From contig NZ_QTPP01000016.1 of NCBI RefSeq assembly GCF_003853415.1, positions 87,674 to 151,673 of the forward strand: DNA of 64,000 nucleotides, read 5' to 3'. Below the pieces are notes generated by a model. It was not told the DNA's origin. It saw nothing but the letters and a program-made list of their open reading frames with translations, and made no database searches. Shown here piece by piece: positions 55,266 to 64,000 of the stretch; positions within the stretch are counted from its first letter, which is position 1; every line of letters starts with the position of its first letter. Origin of the DNA: Burkholderia sp. Bp9142 (lineage in GTDB: Bacteria; Pseudomonadota; Gammaproteobacteria; Burkholderiales; Burkholderiaceae). Made by a program: the position numbers and the translations under genes.

Positions 55266-55904
55266 TCAGGACCAGACGACGACGCGCACGCCCGCAATCA
55301 ACTGGATCGCGCCGAACGCCGCGATCACGACGGCCGACACGCGCGACAGCCCGTGCATGAGCGTCAGCGACATCTTCGTGCGCAACGCGGCGGTCGTGCT
55401 GCTCAGGCACAGCCACCATGCCGCGGAACCCAGGAACACGCCGGCGACCATCAGCGCGACGGTCGGCCCCATCGCGTCGTCATGCGTGCCCGCCAGCGGG
55501 CCGAGCGCCGCGAAGATTCCGACGAACGACAGGATCGTCATCGGGTTCGACAGCGTCAGGCCGAACGTCGTCAGGAAATCGCGCAGCACGGTCGTGCGCG
55601 GCAAATCGCGTGGTGCCGCCGACGCGGCCGGCGCCTGCCGCGCGATGGACCAGGCCAGCCACACGAGGAACGCACCGCCGCCGATTTTCAGCACGACGGT
55701 CAGCATCGGAAACGTGGTGACGATGCCGGCGACGCCCAGCGCGCCGAGCAGCCCGTAGATCGCATCGGCGCACGCGGCGCCGATGCCCGTCGCGAATCCC
55801 GCACGAAAGCCGCGGCTCAGGCTGCGCTGGATGCACAGCATGCCGATCGGGCCGACCGGCACCGCGATCGACAATCCCATCACGACGGACTTGATGAACA
55901 GCAT
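55266..55904 (-). CDS. LysE/RhtB-family amino-acid exporter
   Basis: A 212-residue inner-membrane exporter with about six TM segments. Family signature SIAVPVGPIGMLCIQRSLSRGFRAGFATGIGAACADAIYG is complete. SNPMTILSFVGIFAALGPL is the second conserved stretch. It exports an amino acid or related metabolite. It is divergent from an Lrp regulator with a shared dyad, the classic LysE-Lrp pairing. Confidence 0.92.
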   Translation of the reverse strand: MLFIKSVVMGLSIAVPVGPIGMLCIQRSLSRGFRAGFATGIGAACADAIYGLLGALGVAGIVTTFPMLTVVLKIGGGAFLVWLAWSIARQAPAASAAPRDLPRTTVLRDFLTTFGLTLSNPMTILSFVGIFAALGPLAGTHDDAMGPTVALMVAGVFLGSAAWWLCLSSTTAALRTKMSLTLMHGLSRVSAVVIAAFGAIQLIAGVRVVVWS

Positions 55905-55974
55905 GGCCGGCTCCTCGCGACATCCCGTGGCTCGAAACGTCATCGTAGGGAAAGTCCGGTCGCCGCTGAAGGCG

Positions 55975-56010
55975 GTTTTTAAGGAAAAATGAGCGCTTCA
56001 CCTTAAAAAC
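55975..56010. promoter_or_regulatory. Lrp-type operator dyad
   Basis: GTTTTTAAGG (55975-55984) and CCTTAAAAAC (56001-56010) form a perfect 10-bp inverted repeat with a 16-base spacer, in the middle of the 115-base divergent region. The outer GGCG/CTCCGCC extends the symmetry. An Lrp octamer or dimer binding here could control both genes. Confidence 0.65.
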
Positions 56011-56019
56011 TCCGCCGCA

Positions 56020-56481
56020 ATGGACGAACTCGACTGGAAGATACTCGTGCTGCTGCAGGCCAACGGCCGCATCAGCTACACGGAACTGGCGCGCCAGGTT
56101 CATCTGTCGGTGCCGGCGGTGACGGAACGCGTGAAGCGTCTCGAATCGGCCGGCGTGATCGACGGCTACACGGCGCGGGTCAATCCGGCCGCGGCCGGCT
56201 ACCCGGTGAGCGCGCTGATCGGCATCACGGTGCCGCAGCCGGCGAAGGCGAAATTCCTGAAGCTGCTGGAGACGATTCCCGAAGTGGTCGAGTGCCATCA
56301 CGTGACCGGTGCGGATTCGTACGTGATGCGGTTCGTCGCCGTCAGCATGGCGCACCTCGAGCAACTGATCGAGCGCATCAACCTGTATGGCGAAACGCGC
56401 ACGTCGATCGTGATGTCGACGCCGCTGCCGGCGCGTGGGCTCGCGCGGCCGGCTGCGCCGGTCAAAGGCATTCGGGGGTGA
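56020..56481 (+). CDS. Lrp/AsnC-family regulator
   Basis: A 153-residue Lrp-type regulator. N-terminal HTH: LDWKILVLLQANGRISYTELARQVHLSVPAVTERVKRLESAGVI, then the RAM ligand domain ending with VTGADSYVMRFVAVS. It is divergent from the LysE exporter, its likely target. The start codon is 10 bases after the dyad, so binding would also repress its own transcription. Confidence 0.93.
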   Translation: MDELDWKILVLLQANGRISYTELARQVHLSVPAVTERVKRLESAGVIDGYTARVNPAAAGYPVSALIGITVPQPAKAKFLKLLETIPEVVECHHVTGADSYVMRFVAVSMAHLEQLIERINLYGETRTSIVMSTPLPARGLARPAAPVKGIRG

Positions 56482-56544
56482 CAGGATGCCATGCAGTGCG
56501 CGATGCTATGCAACGCGCACCTTGCAGGAACCGGACAATCTGCC

Positions 56545-56955
56545 ATGACAGTGATCGGACTCAATCATTACAACCTGCGCGCGGATCGGGCGACGCTCGA
56601 TACGCTGCGCGATTTCTACGTGAACGTCGTGGGCCTCGAGCTGGGCTATCGGCCGCCGTTCCAGAGCAGCGGCTACTGGCTCTACGCGGGGACGCAGGCG
56701 ATCCTCCACCTGTCGGAAGCGCGGCCGGGCGAGGTGCGGCCAGCGCACGTCGTCAATACGTTCGACCATATGGCGTTTTCATGCGCGAACGCTGTCGACA
56801 TGGAACGGCGTCTCGCCGACGCGCAGGTCCGGTACGCGCGCAGGTACGTGCCCGTCACGAGCCAGCTCCAGCTCTTTTTCACTGATCCGGCCGGCAATGG
56901 CGTCGAATTGAATTTCGCGCAGCCCGACGACATTTCCGGTGACGAGGCCGGTTAG
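56545..56955 (+). CDS. VOC-family (glyoxalase/bleomycin-resistance fold) protein
   Basis: A 136-residue two-module VOC protein: GLNHYNLRADRATLDTLRDFYVNVVGLELGYRPPF, FDHMAFSC, FFTDPAGNGVELNF. His (L-N-H-Y) and Glu (V-E-L-N-F) are metal-ligand-type residues. It could be a dioxygenase-like or isomerase-like enzyme. AGGA lies about 15 bases upstream. It is co-directional with the Lrp gene. Confidence 0.84.
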   Translation: MTVIGLNHYNLRADRATLDTLRDFYVNVVGLELGYRPPFQSSGYWLYAGTQAILHLSEARPGEVRPAHVVNTFDHMAFSCANAVDMERRLADAQVRYARRYVPVTSQLQLFFTDPAGNGVELNFAQPDDISGDEAG

Positions 56956-57050
56956 CGTGGCACTGCCGTTGGCGTATTCATCGTCAGGTGCCCTGCTTCC
57001 GCGGGCCGCGTGACGGAAGGGCCATCACGGCCATGCCGGCCGCACGTACG

Positions 57051-57395
57051 TCACGGCCGTTTCACGAGCTTCACGATCGTGAGCGTGCCGTCCACGCGCT
57101 CGACCCGCACCCTGACCTTGTCGCCCACGTGCAGCGACGCGATCATCGTCGGGTCGCCAGCCTTGAACGCCATCGTCATCGGCGCCATCCCGACGCTCTC
57201 GAGCGCACCGTGCTTCAGCATCACCATGCCGTGCGCGGCATCGATCCGCTTGACTTCGGCATCGGTCAGCGCCGCGTCCGGCGCCGGCATCTTCATGTCG
57301 GACATGCTGCCCGCCGCGCGCACCGGCGTCGCAACGACGGTCATCGCACCAAGGACGGCGACGGCGATGCATCGGATCTTCATCGAGATACTCAC
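57051..57395 (-). CDS. CusF-like periplasmic copper-binding protein
   Basis: A 114-residue protein with a signal peptide (CIAVAVLGAMTVVATPVRA-A). The CusF domain has H-G-M-V-M-L-K-H-G and the Met-rich M-A-P-M-T-M-A-F, followed by GDKVRVRVERVDGTLTIVKL. It would bind Cu(I)/Ag(I) in the periplasm. It is downstream of two genes of a metal-linked cassette (DUF2182, DUF1326), their distance being 28 bases. Confidence 0.88.
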   Translation of the reverse strand: MSISMKIRCIAVAVLGAMTVVATPVRAAGSMSDMKMPAPDAALTDAEVKRIDAAHGMVMLKHGALESVGMAPMTMAFKAGDPTMIASLHVGDKVRVRVERVDGTLTIVKLVKRP

Positions 57396-57423
57396 GGGCG
57401 CGGCGGATGACGAATGCGCCGCG

Positions 57424-58215
57424 CTACACCAGCAACGTCGCGACGGCCCACGCGATCAGCACGACACCCAACGCGCGGCCGACGTACTCGCCGCCGGGCA
57501 GCACCTTCTCGACCAGCACGATCAGCGACAACGCGACGATCCACACGACGTTCATCACGCCGCCGACGAACAGCAACGCCATCAGCAGCCAGCAACAGCC
57601 CACGCAATACGCGCCGTGGCGCACGCCGAGCAGGAAGCTGCCCGTGATTCCCGGGCGCCAGTACGTCGTCAGGAACGGGACCGGCGACCGGCATTGCCGC
57701 AGGCACGCCTGTTTCAGCGGCGAGAACTGATAGACGCCGGCCAGCGCGAGGACGATCGCGGACAGCACGGCGCTCTTCGACCACAGCATCATTCCGGAGA
57801 TCAGGCCGGCAGGCTGCAGCAGCGTCTGCAGCACGGCCGCGGCGACCGAGAACGCGAACCACGATGCCAGATAGCCGGCCAGCAGGCACGTCGACGTGAG
57901 TGCCGATCCGGCACCCGCCCGATCGTGATGCCGCAGCACGCGCCGGTACAGCAGCACGAGCGGCGCCGCGCCGGGTGTCATCATCGCGATCATCATCACC
58001 CACCACATCAGGATCACGGTCGCCAGTGACGGATCCATGGCGCCCATGTCGTCGGCCAGCCGATGCGGGAACAGCGCGACCGCCGTCATGTCCAGCGCCG
58101 ACATGCCGGTGCCGGCGCCCGTCCACAGGTAGGCCCAGCACGCGCAGACGAGCGCGGCCATGCCGAGCAGCGTGACGACGCGCTCGCGCCCAAGAAAATC
58201 GCCGACCGGAATCAT
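57424..58215 (-). CDS. DUF2182 metal-binding integral membrane protein
   Basis: A 263-residue membrane protein with about seven TM segments. Met-rich W-W-V-M-M-I-A-M-M-T-P-G is the DUF2182 signature, and C-L-R-Q-C-R-S-P plus VGCCWLLM give further possible metal ligands. Function is unproven; it is often linked to copper handling. Its start overlaps the stop of the DUF1326 gene by 4 bases (ATGA). Confidence 0.88.
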   Translation of the reverse strand: MIPVGDFLGRERVVTLLGMAALVCACWAYLWTGAGTGMSALDMTAVALFPHRLADDMGAMDPSLATVILMWWVMMIAMMTPGAAPLVLLYRRVLRHHDRAGAGSALTSTCLLAGYLASWFAFSVAAAVLQTLLQPAGLISGMMLWSKSAVLSAIVLALAGVYQFSPLKQACLRQCRSPVPFLTTYWRPGITGSFLLGVRHGAYCVGCCWLLMALLFVGGVMNVVWIVALSLIVLVEKVLPGGEYVGRALGVVLIAWAVATLLV

Positions 58216-58856
58216 GCCGCGGCGCGATGCCGGATCAGCCCGTGATTGTTCAGATGCAGCCGCGCGAACTGCGCATAGCTCCGCTCGAGATCCAGCTCGA
58301 TGTGGCCGCGCGAGCGGCCGGTGCCCGAACCGATCTCGGCAATCTCGTATTCGAAGCCGTGCGGCAGGTCGATCCGTACGCGATGTTCGGCGCCCGTCAC
58401 CTGATTGCGGATCGGTTCGCCGACGACGTCGAACACGCCCTCGACACTGATCCGGCCGCGCCGCGCATCGACATCGACGTCGAAATCGATCTTCGCGAAG
58501 ATCGGCTCGTATGCCTGCTCGAGCGTCGACGCGAACACCGCGAACATCGTCGCGAATGGATCGGTATCCTGACCGGTCATGATCTTCAGCACGGCCTCGC
58601 ACTGCGCGGGACTGGCCCGCTCGTCGACGATCGGCTGACACCGGCCGTGGCCTTCGTGAATCGGCCCGGGCCACTGGAACACGACCGCGATCCGGACGCC
58701 GTCGAGCACCACGTCGCCGTAGTGACCGCTGTCGATCGAAATCGCACCCATCGCCTCGCAACTGCCATGCGTCGGCAACGAATTGAACTGGCAGGGACAA
58801 CCGTATGAGCAATTGCAGTTCATCAGCTCGGTTCCCTGAATCTCCCACGGCGTCAT
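58212..58856 (-). CDS. DUF1326 family protein
   Basis: A 214-residue protein with the N-terminal Cys-rich signature MNCNCSYGCPCQFNSLPTHGSC typical of DUF1326, and a later GTGRSRGHIELDLERSYAQFARLHLNNHG. It is soluble and without a signal peptide. Function unknown; the Cys motif suggests metal binding. It is the first gene of the three-gene minus-strand unit. Confidence 0.88.
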   Translation of the reverse strand: MTPWEIQGTELMNCNCSYGCPCQFNSLPTHGSCEAMGAISIDSGHYGDVVLDGVRIAVVFQWPGPIHEGHGRCQPIVDERASPAQCEAVLKIMTGQDTDPFATMFAVFASTLEQAYEPIFAKIDFDVDVDARRGRISVEGVFDVVGEPIRNQVTGAEHRVRIDLPHGFEYEIAEIGSGTGRSRGHIELDLERSYAQFARLHLNNHGLIRHRAAA

Positions 58857-59125
58857 GGTTTCACCTCTCACGGTCGGTGGCACTGAATGTTTCGAATCTA
58901 GTGCACGGCACCGGGGAAAGCAAAGTGCGCGCGAGGCGCCGCTTGCGCCGGGAAAAAAGCGGTCCGCGCGACGCGAAGCGGCGTGATCGATCGTTCGTGC
59001 CCGAGCCCTGTCCGACGAACGCCGACAGCGCGGCCGCGTCCTCACGAATGCGGGCATCCCGCATGGGTCCTGGTCCATACTGTCTTGCAATCGACGATTT
59101 TCCCCGACCGTCGCCGCCGCCCCGG

Positions 59126-60298
59126 ATGGCTGTCATGCGCGTTCAAAGTGCGTTGCTCTTTCTCGTCGGCACCCTGCTCACCGCGGGCGGCTACGGCGCC
59201 ACCTTCCTGTTGTCGATGCGCTTTCGCGCGATCGGCGGCAGCGACCTCGATACCGGCGCGGCACTGGCCGCCGCGACGGTCGGCACCTTCGCCGGCCTGT
59301 CGGTGGTCGGCTGGTTCTCGCAGCAGATCGGCGCCGCACGGATCGCCGCGCTGTCGTCGCTGAGCATCGGCGCCGGCATCGTCGGCTTCGCACTCGTCGG
59401 GCGCGCCCCGTCCGCCGACTTGCTGTCCGGCTTCCTGGTCGGCTTCGGCTGGGGCGCGTTCCACCTGGCCGCGCCGATGTCGCTGGCCGAGCGGACCAAC
59501 GGCGCCGAACGCGGCACATGGTTCTTTCGATCGGCGACGTTCCAGATGACGGGGATCGGCGCGTCCCCGGCGTTTGCGGCGTATGCGATGCGGCTGCTCC
59601 ACTGGTCGATCGACGACACGCTTTACGCGGTCGGCGCCCTGTGCGCACTCGCGTCGCTGCTGCTGGAGGCGTTCGGCCGCCTGAATCCGCGCCCGCCCGC
59701 CGCCGCATCCGGCGGCCGCTGGGTGCGCGACCTCCGCGCCATCTCGCGCACGCGCGCGGCCGCGCCGATCGCGATGATCGCACTCGGCACCTGCGTGTTC
59801 TCCGGCCTGATGACGTTCCAGATGTCGCTCATGCAAGACACGCAGGCGCGCCCCGGCACATTCTTCAGTCTTTATACGATGACGGTGGTGAGCGCGCGCT
59901 GGCTGCTCGGGAGATGGGTCCGGACGGCGCGCCCCGAAACCGCGACGAAGGCGTTGCTCGTGACGATGCTGCTCGGCGCGCTCGCGATGTTCGGCGCGGC
60001 CGCGCACGCGTCGCTCCAGTCGGTCGCGGCCGTGCTGCTCGGCGCCGGCTACGGGCTCGTGTATCCGGTGATACTGGCGCAGGCGCTCAACGATTGCGCG
60101 CATACGCAACAGCATGGCGTGCTCACGTGGTTCGTCGCGTCGTATTTCATCGGCACGTTCGGCTTTCCGTCGGTCGGCGGCTGGGTGATGGTGCACGCCG
60201 GCAAGGGCGCGTTGCTGATGCTCATCGCGAGCTGCGGTCTCGCGGCGCTGTCGCTCGCGTTCCTGCACGATCGGCCCGCGCCGGTGCGCACGCAATAG
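59126..60298 (+). CDS. MFS transporter
   Basis: A 390-residue membrane transporter with about twelve TM segments; VGFGWGAFHLAAPMSLAERTN and LLGAGYGLVYPVILAQALND mark the two halves. It has no strong substrate-specific signature. ATG 59126 gives MAVMRVQS; 59135 is equally possible. It is divergent from the DUF1326 gene. Confidence 0.86.
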   Translation: MAVMRVQSALLFLVGTLLTAGGYGATFLLSMRFRAIGGSDLDTGAALAAATVGTFAGLSVVGWFSQQIGAARIAALSSLSIGAGIVGFALVGRAPSADLLSGFLVGFGWGAFHLAAPMSLAERTNGAERGTWFFRSATFQMTGIGASPAFAAYAMRLLHWSIDDTLYAVGALCALASLLLEAFGRLNPRPPAAASGGRWVRDLRAISRTRAAAPIAMIALGTCVFSGLMTFQMSLMQDTQARPGTFFSLYTMTVVSARWLLGRWVRTARPETATKALLVTMLLGALAMFGAAAHASLQSVAAVLLGAGYGLVYPVILAQALNDCAHTQQHGVLTWFVASYFIGTFGFPSVGGWVMVHAGKGALLMLIASCGLAALSLAFLHDRPAPVRTQ

Positions 60299-60321
60299 GC
60301 GGCTGCGCGGCGCGGGCGCGG

Positions 60322-60570
60322 CTAACCGGGCTTCTTCGGCGCGCGTGCGACGGCGAACCACGCCATCACGGCGCCCGCGACCCACGCGCAGGTCAGCAGC
60401 AGATCGACGTCCATCATTCCCTCGAAATTCGCGCTGTTCTCGAAGCTGCAATGCCGGCCGCCGTGAAACTCGATACAACCGCTGGCGACCCACTGGGCGT
60501 GCATGAATACGTGATAGACGGCGAAAGCCGAAGCGATGATGGCGACGCGCAGGCGTATAGTCGTTTTCAT
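60322..60570 (-). CDS. Small two-TM membrane protein of unknown function
   Basis: An 82-residue protein with two hydrophobic segments (VAIIASAFAVYHVFM, LLLTCAWVAGAVMAWFAVA) and a short loop with two Cys and several His (CIEFHGGRHCSF). No family recognised. It is convergent with the MFS gene. Confidence 0.6.
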   Translation of the reverse strand: MKTTIRLRVAIIASAFAVYHVFMHAQWVASGCIEFHGGRHCSFENSANFEGMMDVDLLLTCAWVAGAVMAWFAVARAPKKPG

Positions 60571-60833
60571 TCGGCGCCTGAGGCGGTGGGATGGTCTGAC
60601 GCCGATCTTAAGACAACGACGCCGCATCAGGCAATCGATCCCGCGCGAACGTCACGACCGGCATGCACGACGGCGAATCGCCATCCGCACAAACCCCGAG
60701 AAAACCCGTGGCATCGCGCTTTCGGCGCGGCTCCGCGCGGCGCTCGTCGCGCACGCGTTTGCGGTATTCGCGCTAACGCACGACGGTCTTGTCGCCGGCA
60801 AGCATCCGCGGCCTGAACGACGACGCGCGTCGC

Positions 60834-61364
60834 TTACGCGCCGTCGATCTGCCGGAGCGTCTTCAGGCAATCCACCGCGAGTTGCTGATAGACCCGCGTG
60901 CCGTTCGCCTTCGCCTCGATCTCCGCGTCGCTCAGCCGCCGTACCACGCGCCCGGGCACGCCCGCGAGCAGCACGCCGCGCGGCACGTCGTAACCGGCCT
61001 TCACGAACGCGCACGCGGCGACGATCGTGGTCGCGCCGATCGTCGCGCCGTCCATCACGACCGCGTTCATCCCGATCATCGTGTCCGGCTCGAGCGTCGC
61101 GCCGTGCACGATCGCACCGTGGCCGACGTGGCTGTTCACGCCGAGCCGGCACGTCTCGCCGATGCCGACGTGCAGCACGCAGCCGTCCTGCACGTTGCTG
61201 CCGTCGCCGACGACGATCGCGCCGAAATCGCCGCGCAGGCTCGCGTGCGGGCCGATGTAGCAGCCCGCGCCGATCGTCACGTCGCCGATCACGACCGCGC
61301 CCGGATGAACGTACGCGGACGGATCGACGCGCGGGCGCATGCCGTTGAATTCGAACAGCGGCAT
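60834..61364 (-). CDS. Gamma-carbonic-anhydrase-like hexapeptide-repeat protein (PaaY/CaiE type)
   Basis: A 176-residue left-handed beta-helix protein: many hexapeptide repeats (VVIGDVTIGAGCYIGPHASLRGDFG, QDGCVLHVGIGETCRLG, HVGHGAIVHG). His residues H-V and G-H-G-A are the zinc-site positions. PaaY relatives act as thioesterases in phenylacetate catabolism. It starts 3 bases after etfA and is co-transcribed with the ETF genes. Confidence 0.86.
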   Translation of the reverse strand: MPLFEFNGMRPRVDPSAYVHPGAVVIGDVTIGAGCYIGPHASLRGDFGAIVVGDGSNVQDGCVLHVGIGETCRLGVNSHVGHGAIVHGATLEPDTMIGMNAVVMDGATIGATTIVAACAFVKAGYDVPRGVLLAGVPGRVVRRLSDAEIEAKANGTRVYQQLAVDCLKTLRQIDGA

Positions 61365-61367
61365 CGC

Positions 61368-62324
61368 TCAGAGCACCGCGGCCGCTTCGGGCACGAGCGC
61401 GAACAGATCGCCGACGAGGCCGTAATCGGCCACGCTGAAGATCGGCGCCTCCGGATCCTTGTTGATCGCGACGATCACCTTCGAATCCTTCATGCCGGCC
61501 AGGTGCTGGATCGCCCCCGAGATGCCGACCGCGATGTACAGCTGCGGCGCGACGATCTTGCCGGTCTGGCCGACCTGGTAGTCGTTCGGCACGTAGCCCG
61601 CGTCGACTGCCGCGCGCGAGGCGCCGAGGGCTGCCGACAGCTTGTCCGCCAGCGGCTCGAGCACCTTCGTGTAGTTTTCGCCGCTGCCCAGGCCGCGGCC
61701 GCCCGACACGATGATGTTCGCGCTGGTGAGTTCGGGGCGATCGAGCTTCGTCACCTCGCGGCTGATGAACCGCGACACGCCCGCGTCTGCCGCCGCTTCG
61801 ATCTTCTCGACCGACGCGCTGCCGCCTTCCGCGGCAACCGGATCGAAGCCCGTCGCACGCACCGTGATGACCTTGACCGGATCGCCCGACTGCACCGTCG
61901 CGATCGCGTTGCCCGCGTAGATAGGGCGCTCGAACGTATCGGCTGAAACCACCGCCGTGATGTCCGAGATCTGCGCGACATCCAGCCTCGCGGCGATGCG
62001 CGGCGCGACGTTCTTGCCGTACGCCCTCGCCGGCGCAAGGATATGCGAGTAGTTCGAAGCGATGGCCAGCACCGTCGCTTCGACGTTCTCGGCAAGACCG
62101 TCCGCAAGCTGCGGCGCGTCGGCCAGCAGCACCTTCGACACGCCTGCGATCTTCGCTGCCGCATCGGCTGCCGCGTGTGCGTTATGGCCCGCGACCAGAA
62201 CGTGGATGTCGCCGCCGGCGAATTTGCCGACTTCGGCGGCCGCTGCCACCGTGTTCAACGTCGCGGCCTTGATCGTCGAAGCGCCGCGTGCCCCGTCATG
62301 CTCGGCAATTACCAGAATCGTCAT
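61368..62324 (-). CDS. etfA: EtfA, electron-transfer flavoprotein alpha subunit
   Basis: Carries electrons from acyl-CoA and other flavin dehydrogenases to ETF-quinone oxidoreductase. Its 318 residues have the C-terminal FAD domain: [58 protein letters not shown]. It follows etfB by 16 bases. Its presence fits an oxidative catabolic pathway. Confidence 0.96.
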   Translation of the reverse strand: MTILVIAEHDGARGASTIKAATLNTVAAAAEVGKFAGGDIHVLVAGHNAHAAADAAAKIAGVSKVLLADAPQLADGLAENVEATVLAIASNYSHILAPARAYGKNVAPRIAARLDVAQISDITAVVSADTFERPIYAGNAIATVQSGDPVKVITVRATGFDPVAAEGGSASVEKIEAAADAGVSRFISREVTKLDRPELTSANIIVSGGRGLGSGENYTKVLEPLADKLSAALGASRAAVDAGYVPNDYQVGQTGKIVAPQLYIAVGISGAIQHLAGMKDSKVIVAINKDPEAPIFSVADYGLVGDLFALVPEAAAVL

Positions 62325-62340
62325 GTCCGTCCGCTCCCTC

Positions 62341-63090
62341 TTACAGCACCTTGGCTTCGGTCTTCAGCTTCTCGACCAGCGTCTTCACGTCCGGCACCTT
62401 CACGCCGGCCGCGCGCTTCGGCGGCTCGGCCACCTTCAGCGTTTTCAGACGCGGCGCGACGTCCACGCCGAGGTCTTCCGGCTTCACCGTTTCCAGCGGC
62501 TTCTTCTTCGCCTTCATGATGTTCGGCAGCGTCACATAGCGCGGCTCGTTCAGGCGCAGGTCGGTCGTGACCACCGCCGGCAGCGTCAGCGACAGCGTTT
62601 CCGCGCCGCCGTCGACTTCACGTGCGACCGTGGCACGGCCATCGGCGATCCTGACCTTCGATGCGAACGTCGCTTGCGGCAGCCCTGCCAGCGCGGCCAG
62701 CATCTGGCCCGTCTGGTTCGAATCGTCGTCGATCGCCTGCTTGCCGAGGATCACCAGCTGCGGCTGTTCCTTGTCGACCAGCGCCTTCAGGATCTTCGCG
62801 ACACCGAGCGACTCGACGCCGTCGATCGACTCGACGAGGATCGCGCGATCCGCGCCGATCGCCAGCGCCGTGCGCAGCGTTTCCTGCACCTGCGCGACAC
62901 CGACCGACACGGCCACCACCTCCGTCACGACGCCGGCCTCCTTCAGGCGCACGGCCTCCTCCACCGCGATTTCATCGAACGGGTTCATCGACATCTTCAC
63001 GTTCGCGATGTCGACGCCGGTGCGGTCGGACTTCACGCCGACCTTCACGTTCGCGTCGACCACGCGCTTCACTGCCACGAGCGCTTTCAA
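62341..63090 (-). CDS. etfB: EtfB, electron-transfer flavoprotein beta subunit
   Basis: A 249-residue ETF beta subunit, the standard length. Landmarks are [40 protein letters not shown] and [13 protein letters not shown]. The start is a TTG at 63090, chosen for AGGAG 8 bases upstream; reading it as Met gives the standard N-terminus. It is the upstream gene of the etfBA pair. Confidence 0.96.
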   Translation of the reverse strand: MKALVAVKRVVDANVKVGVKSDRTGVDIANVKMSMNPFDEIAVEEAVRLKEAGVVTEVVAVSVGVAQVQETLRTALAIGADRAILVESIDGVESLGVAKILKALVDKEQPQLVILGKQAIDDDSNQTGQMLAALAGLPQATFASKVRIADGRATVAREVDGGAETLSLTLPAVVTTDLRLNEPRYVTLPNIMKAKKKPLETVKPEDLGVDVAPRLKTLKVAEPPKRAAGVKVPDVKTLVEKLKTEAKVL

Positions 63091-63129
63091 CTGCCGGTCT
63101 CCTGTTTTCGTTTCGACCACCGCGGCGCG

Positions 63130-63918
63130 TCAGCGCGCGGTGTAGCCGCCGTCGATCACCAGCTCCGCACCCGTCACGTAGCGCCCGGCCGGCGACACGA
63201 GATACAGGATGCCGGCCGCGATGTCGCGCGGGCTGCCGATCTTCGCCATCGGCACGTGCGTCTGCATGTATTCGAACGCGCGATCCGGATCCTGGCCCAT
63301 CTGGCGGAACGCGTCCTCGAGCATCGGCGTGCGGATGTAGCCCGGATGCACCGAGTTCGCACGGATGTTCTTCGCCGCGTACAGCATCGCGTCGACCTTC
63401 GCCATCATCCGCACCGCGGCCTTCGACGCGTGATACGCCGGCACGTCGGGGCCGCCGACGATCCCATACATCGACGACAGGTTCACGATCGAGCCGCCGC
63501 CGGCCGCCTCGAGATGCGCGATCGCGGCGCGCGTGCACAGGAACACGCCGTTGACGTTCACGTCCTGCACGCGCTGCCACTGCGCGAGCGTGAGTTCGTG
63601 CGTCGGCACGTTGTGCCCTTCGATGCCCGCGTTGTTCACGAGCACGTCGAGGCGCCCGAAGCGCGCGACGATCTCGCCGAACACGCGCGCCACGTCGGCC
63701 TCGTGCGTCACGTCGAGCGGCCAGAACGCGGCCTGGCCGCCCTGTGCGCGAAGCTCTTCGACGAGCGCCTCGGCCGGCTGCGACAGCACGTCGAGAATCG
63801 CGACGCTCGCGCCGGCCGCGGCCAGCGTGCGCGCCGTTTCCGCGCCGATGCCGCGCGCGCCGCCGGTGATCGCGGCCACCTTGCCGCGCAGGTCGAACAG
63901 GTCTTCGATGAGTTTCAT
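63130..63918 (-). CDS. SDR-family oxidoreductase
   Basis: A 262-residue SDR: TGGARGIGAET, VNNAGIEGHNV, catalytic Y-H-A-S-K, NSVHPGYIRTPML, VTGAELVIDGGYTAR. It resembles cyclohexanol- or hydroxysteroid-type dehydrogenases. It stands 39 bases upstream of etfB on the same strand, so it is likely the first gene of an operon with etfBA and the hexapeptide protein. ATG 63918 is the family start. Confidence 0.88.
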   Translation of the reverse strand: MKLIEDLFDLRGKVAAITGGARGIGAETARTLAAAGASVAILDVLSQPAEALVEELRAQGGQAAFWPLDVTHEADVARVFGEIVARFGRLDVLVNNAGIEGHNVPTHELTLAQWQRVQDVNVNGVFLCTRAAIAHLEAAGGGSIVNLSSMYGIVGGPDVPAYHASKAAVRMMAKVDAMLYAAKNIRANSVHPGYIRTPMLEDAFRQMGQDPDRAFEYMQTHVPMAKIGSPRDIAAGILYLVSPAGRYVTGAELVIDGGYTAR

Positions 63919-64000
63919 TGCGTCTATATGAACGCGTCCCGTTTGCAACAGCTTTCTTGCGTTTCTGACAGACAGGATGGGCTGCGTCTCTATATCCGGC

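Overview
The window is about 66% GC or more, densely packed, rich in LLM flavin monooxygenases, SDR dehydrogenases, TonB receptors and LysE/Lrp/MarR-type genes. Codon use, gene families and the gene mixture fit a Burkholderia of the cepacia complex. A secondary chromosome is likely, because accessory catabolism, a second FtsH and an orphan aceA/pckG pair sit together. This is inference from gene content; no 16S rRNA or tRNA gene is present to confirm it.

Region 1 (1-5 kb): a cut-off Tat-exported protein, a membrane PAS-GGDEF diguanylate cyclase, a small RMF-like protein, an aspartoacylase-family amidohydrolase and a complete mqsRA toxin-antitoxin module with its operator. Region 2 (4.8-15.5 kb): organosulfur acquisition. 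A GNAT acetyltransferase, two LLM monooxygenases, a fused permease-ATPase importer and two paralogous binding proteins resemble the Bacillus S-alkyl-cysteine salvage loci. Convergent to them is a second unit (SsuA-like binding protein plus SsuD-like monooxygenase). An alpha/beta hydrolase coupled to a MarR regulator follows, preceded by two 18-bp palindromes; a third copy of the palindrome lies near the window start.

Region 3 (16-29.5 kb): a secreted Asp-box beta-propeller (sialidase-like), AdhP, a Zur-box-controlled ZnuD-type receptor, an IS200/IS605 element (tnpA with a damaged HUH motif, intact tnpB) inserted upstream of otsA, an OsmC-like protein, an FtsH protease and a Tat-lipoprotein acid phosphatase.

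Region 4 (29.6-51.8 kb, plus 60.8-63.9 kb): an extended catabolic territory. It has a 3-ketosteroid-dehydrogenase-like flavoprotein, nine SDRs (the ninth lies in the 60.8-63.9 kb arm), three SnoaL-like proteins, EthD and Dabb-type proteins, an NAD-dependent epimerase-like protein, a quinone oxidoreductase and an AraC regulator. The distant arm adds EtfAB, a gamma-carbonic-anhydrase-like protein and the ninth SDR. It is interleaved with pckG and aceA (gluconeogenesis and the glyoxylate shunt) and a 3-hydroxyaspartate ammonia-lyase with its regulator. The substrate is unknown; the enzyme mix points to stepwise oxidation, reduction and dehydration of a polyhydroxylated ring compound such as a steroid-, terpenoid- or polyketide-like molecule.

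Region 5 (52.8-60.6 kb): a cobalamin riboswitch and BtuB receptor, a LysE exporter divergent from an Lrp regulator with a shared dyad, a VOC protein, a CusF-DUF2182-DUF1326 metal cassette, an MFS transporter and a small membrane protein.
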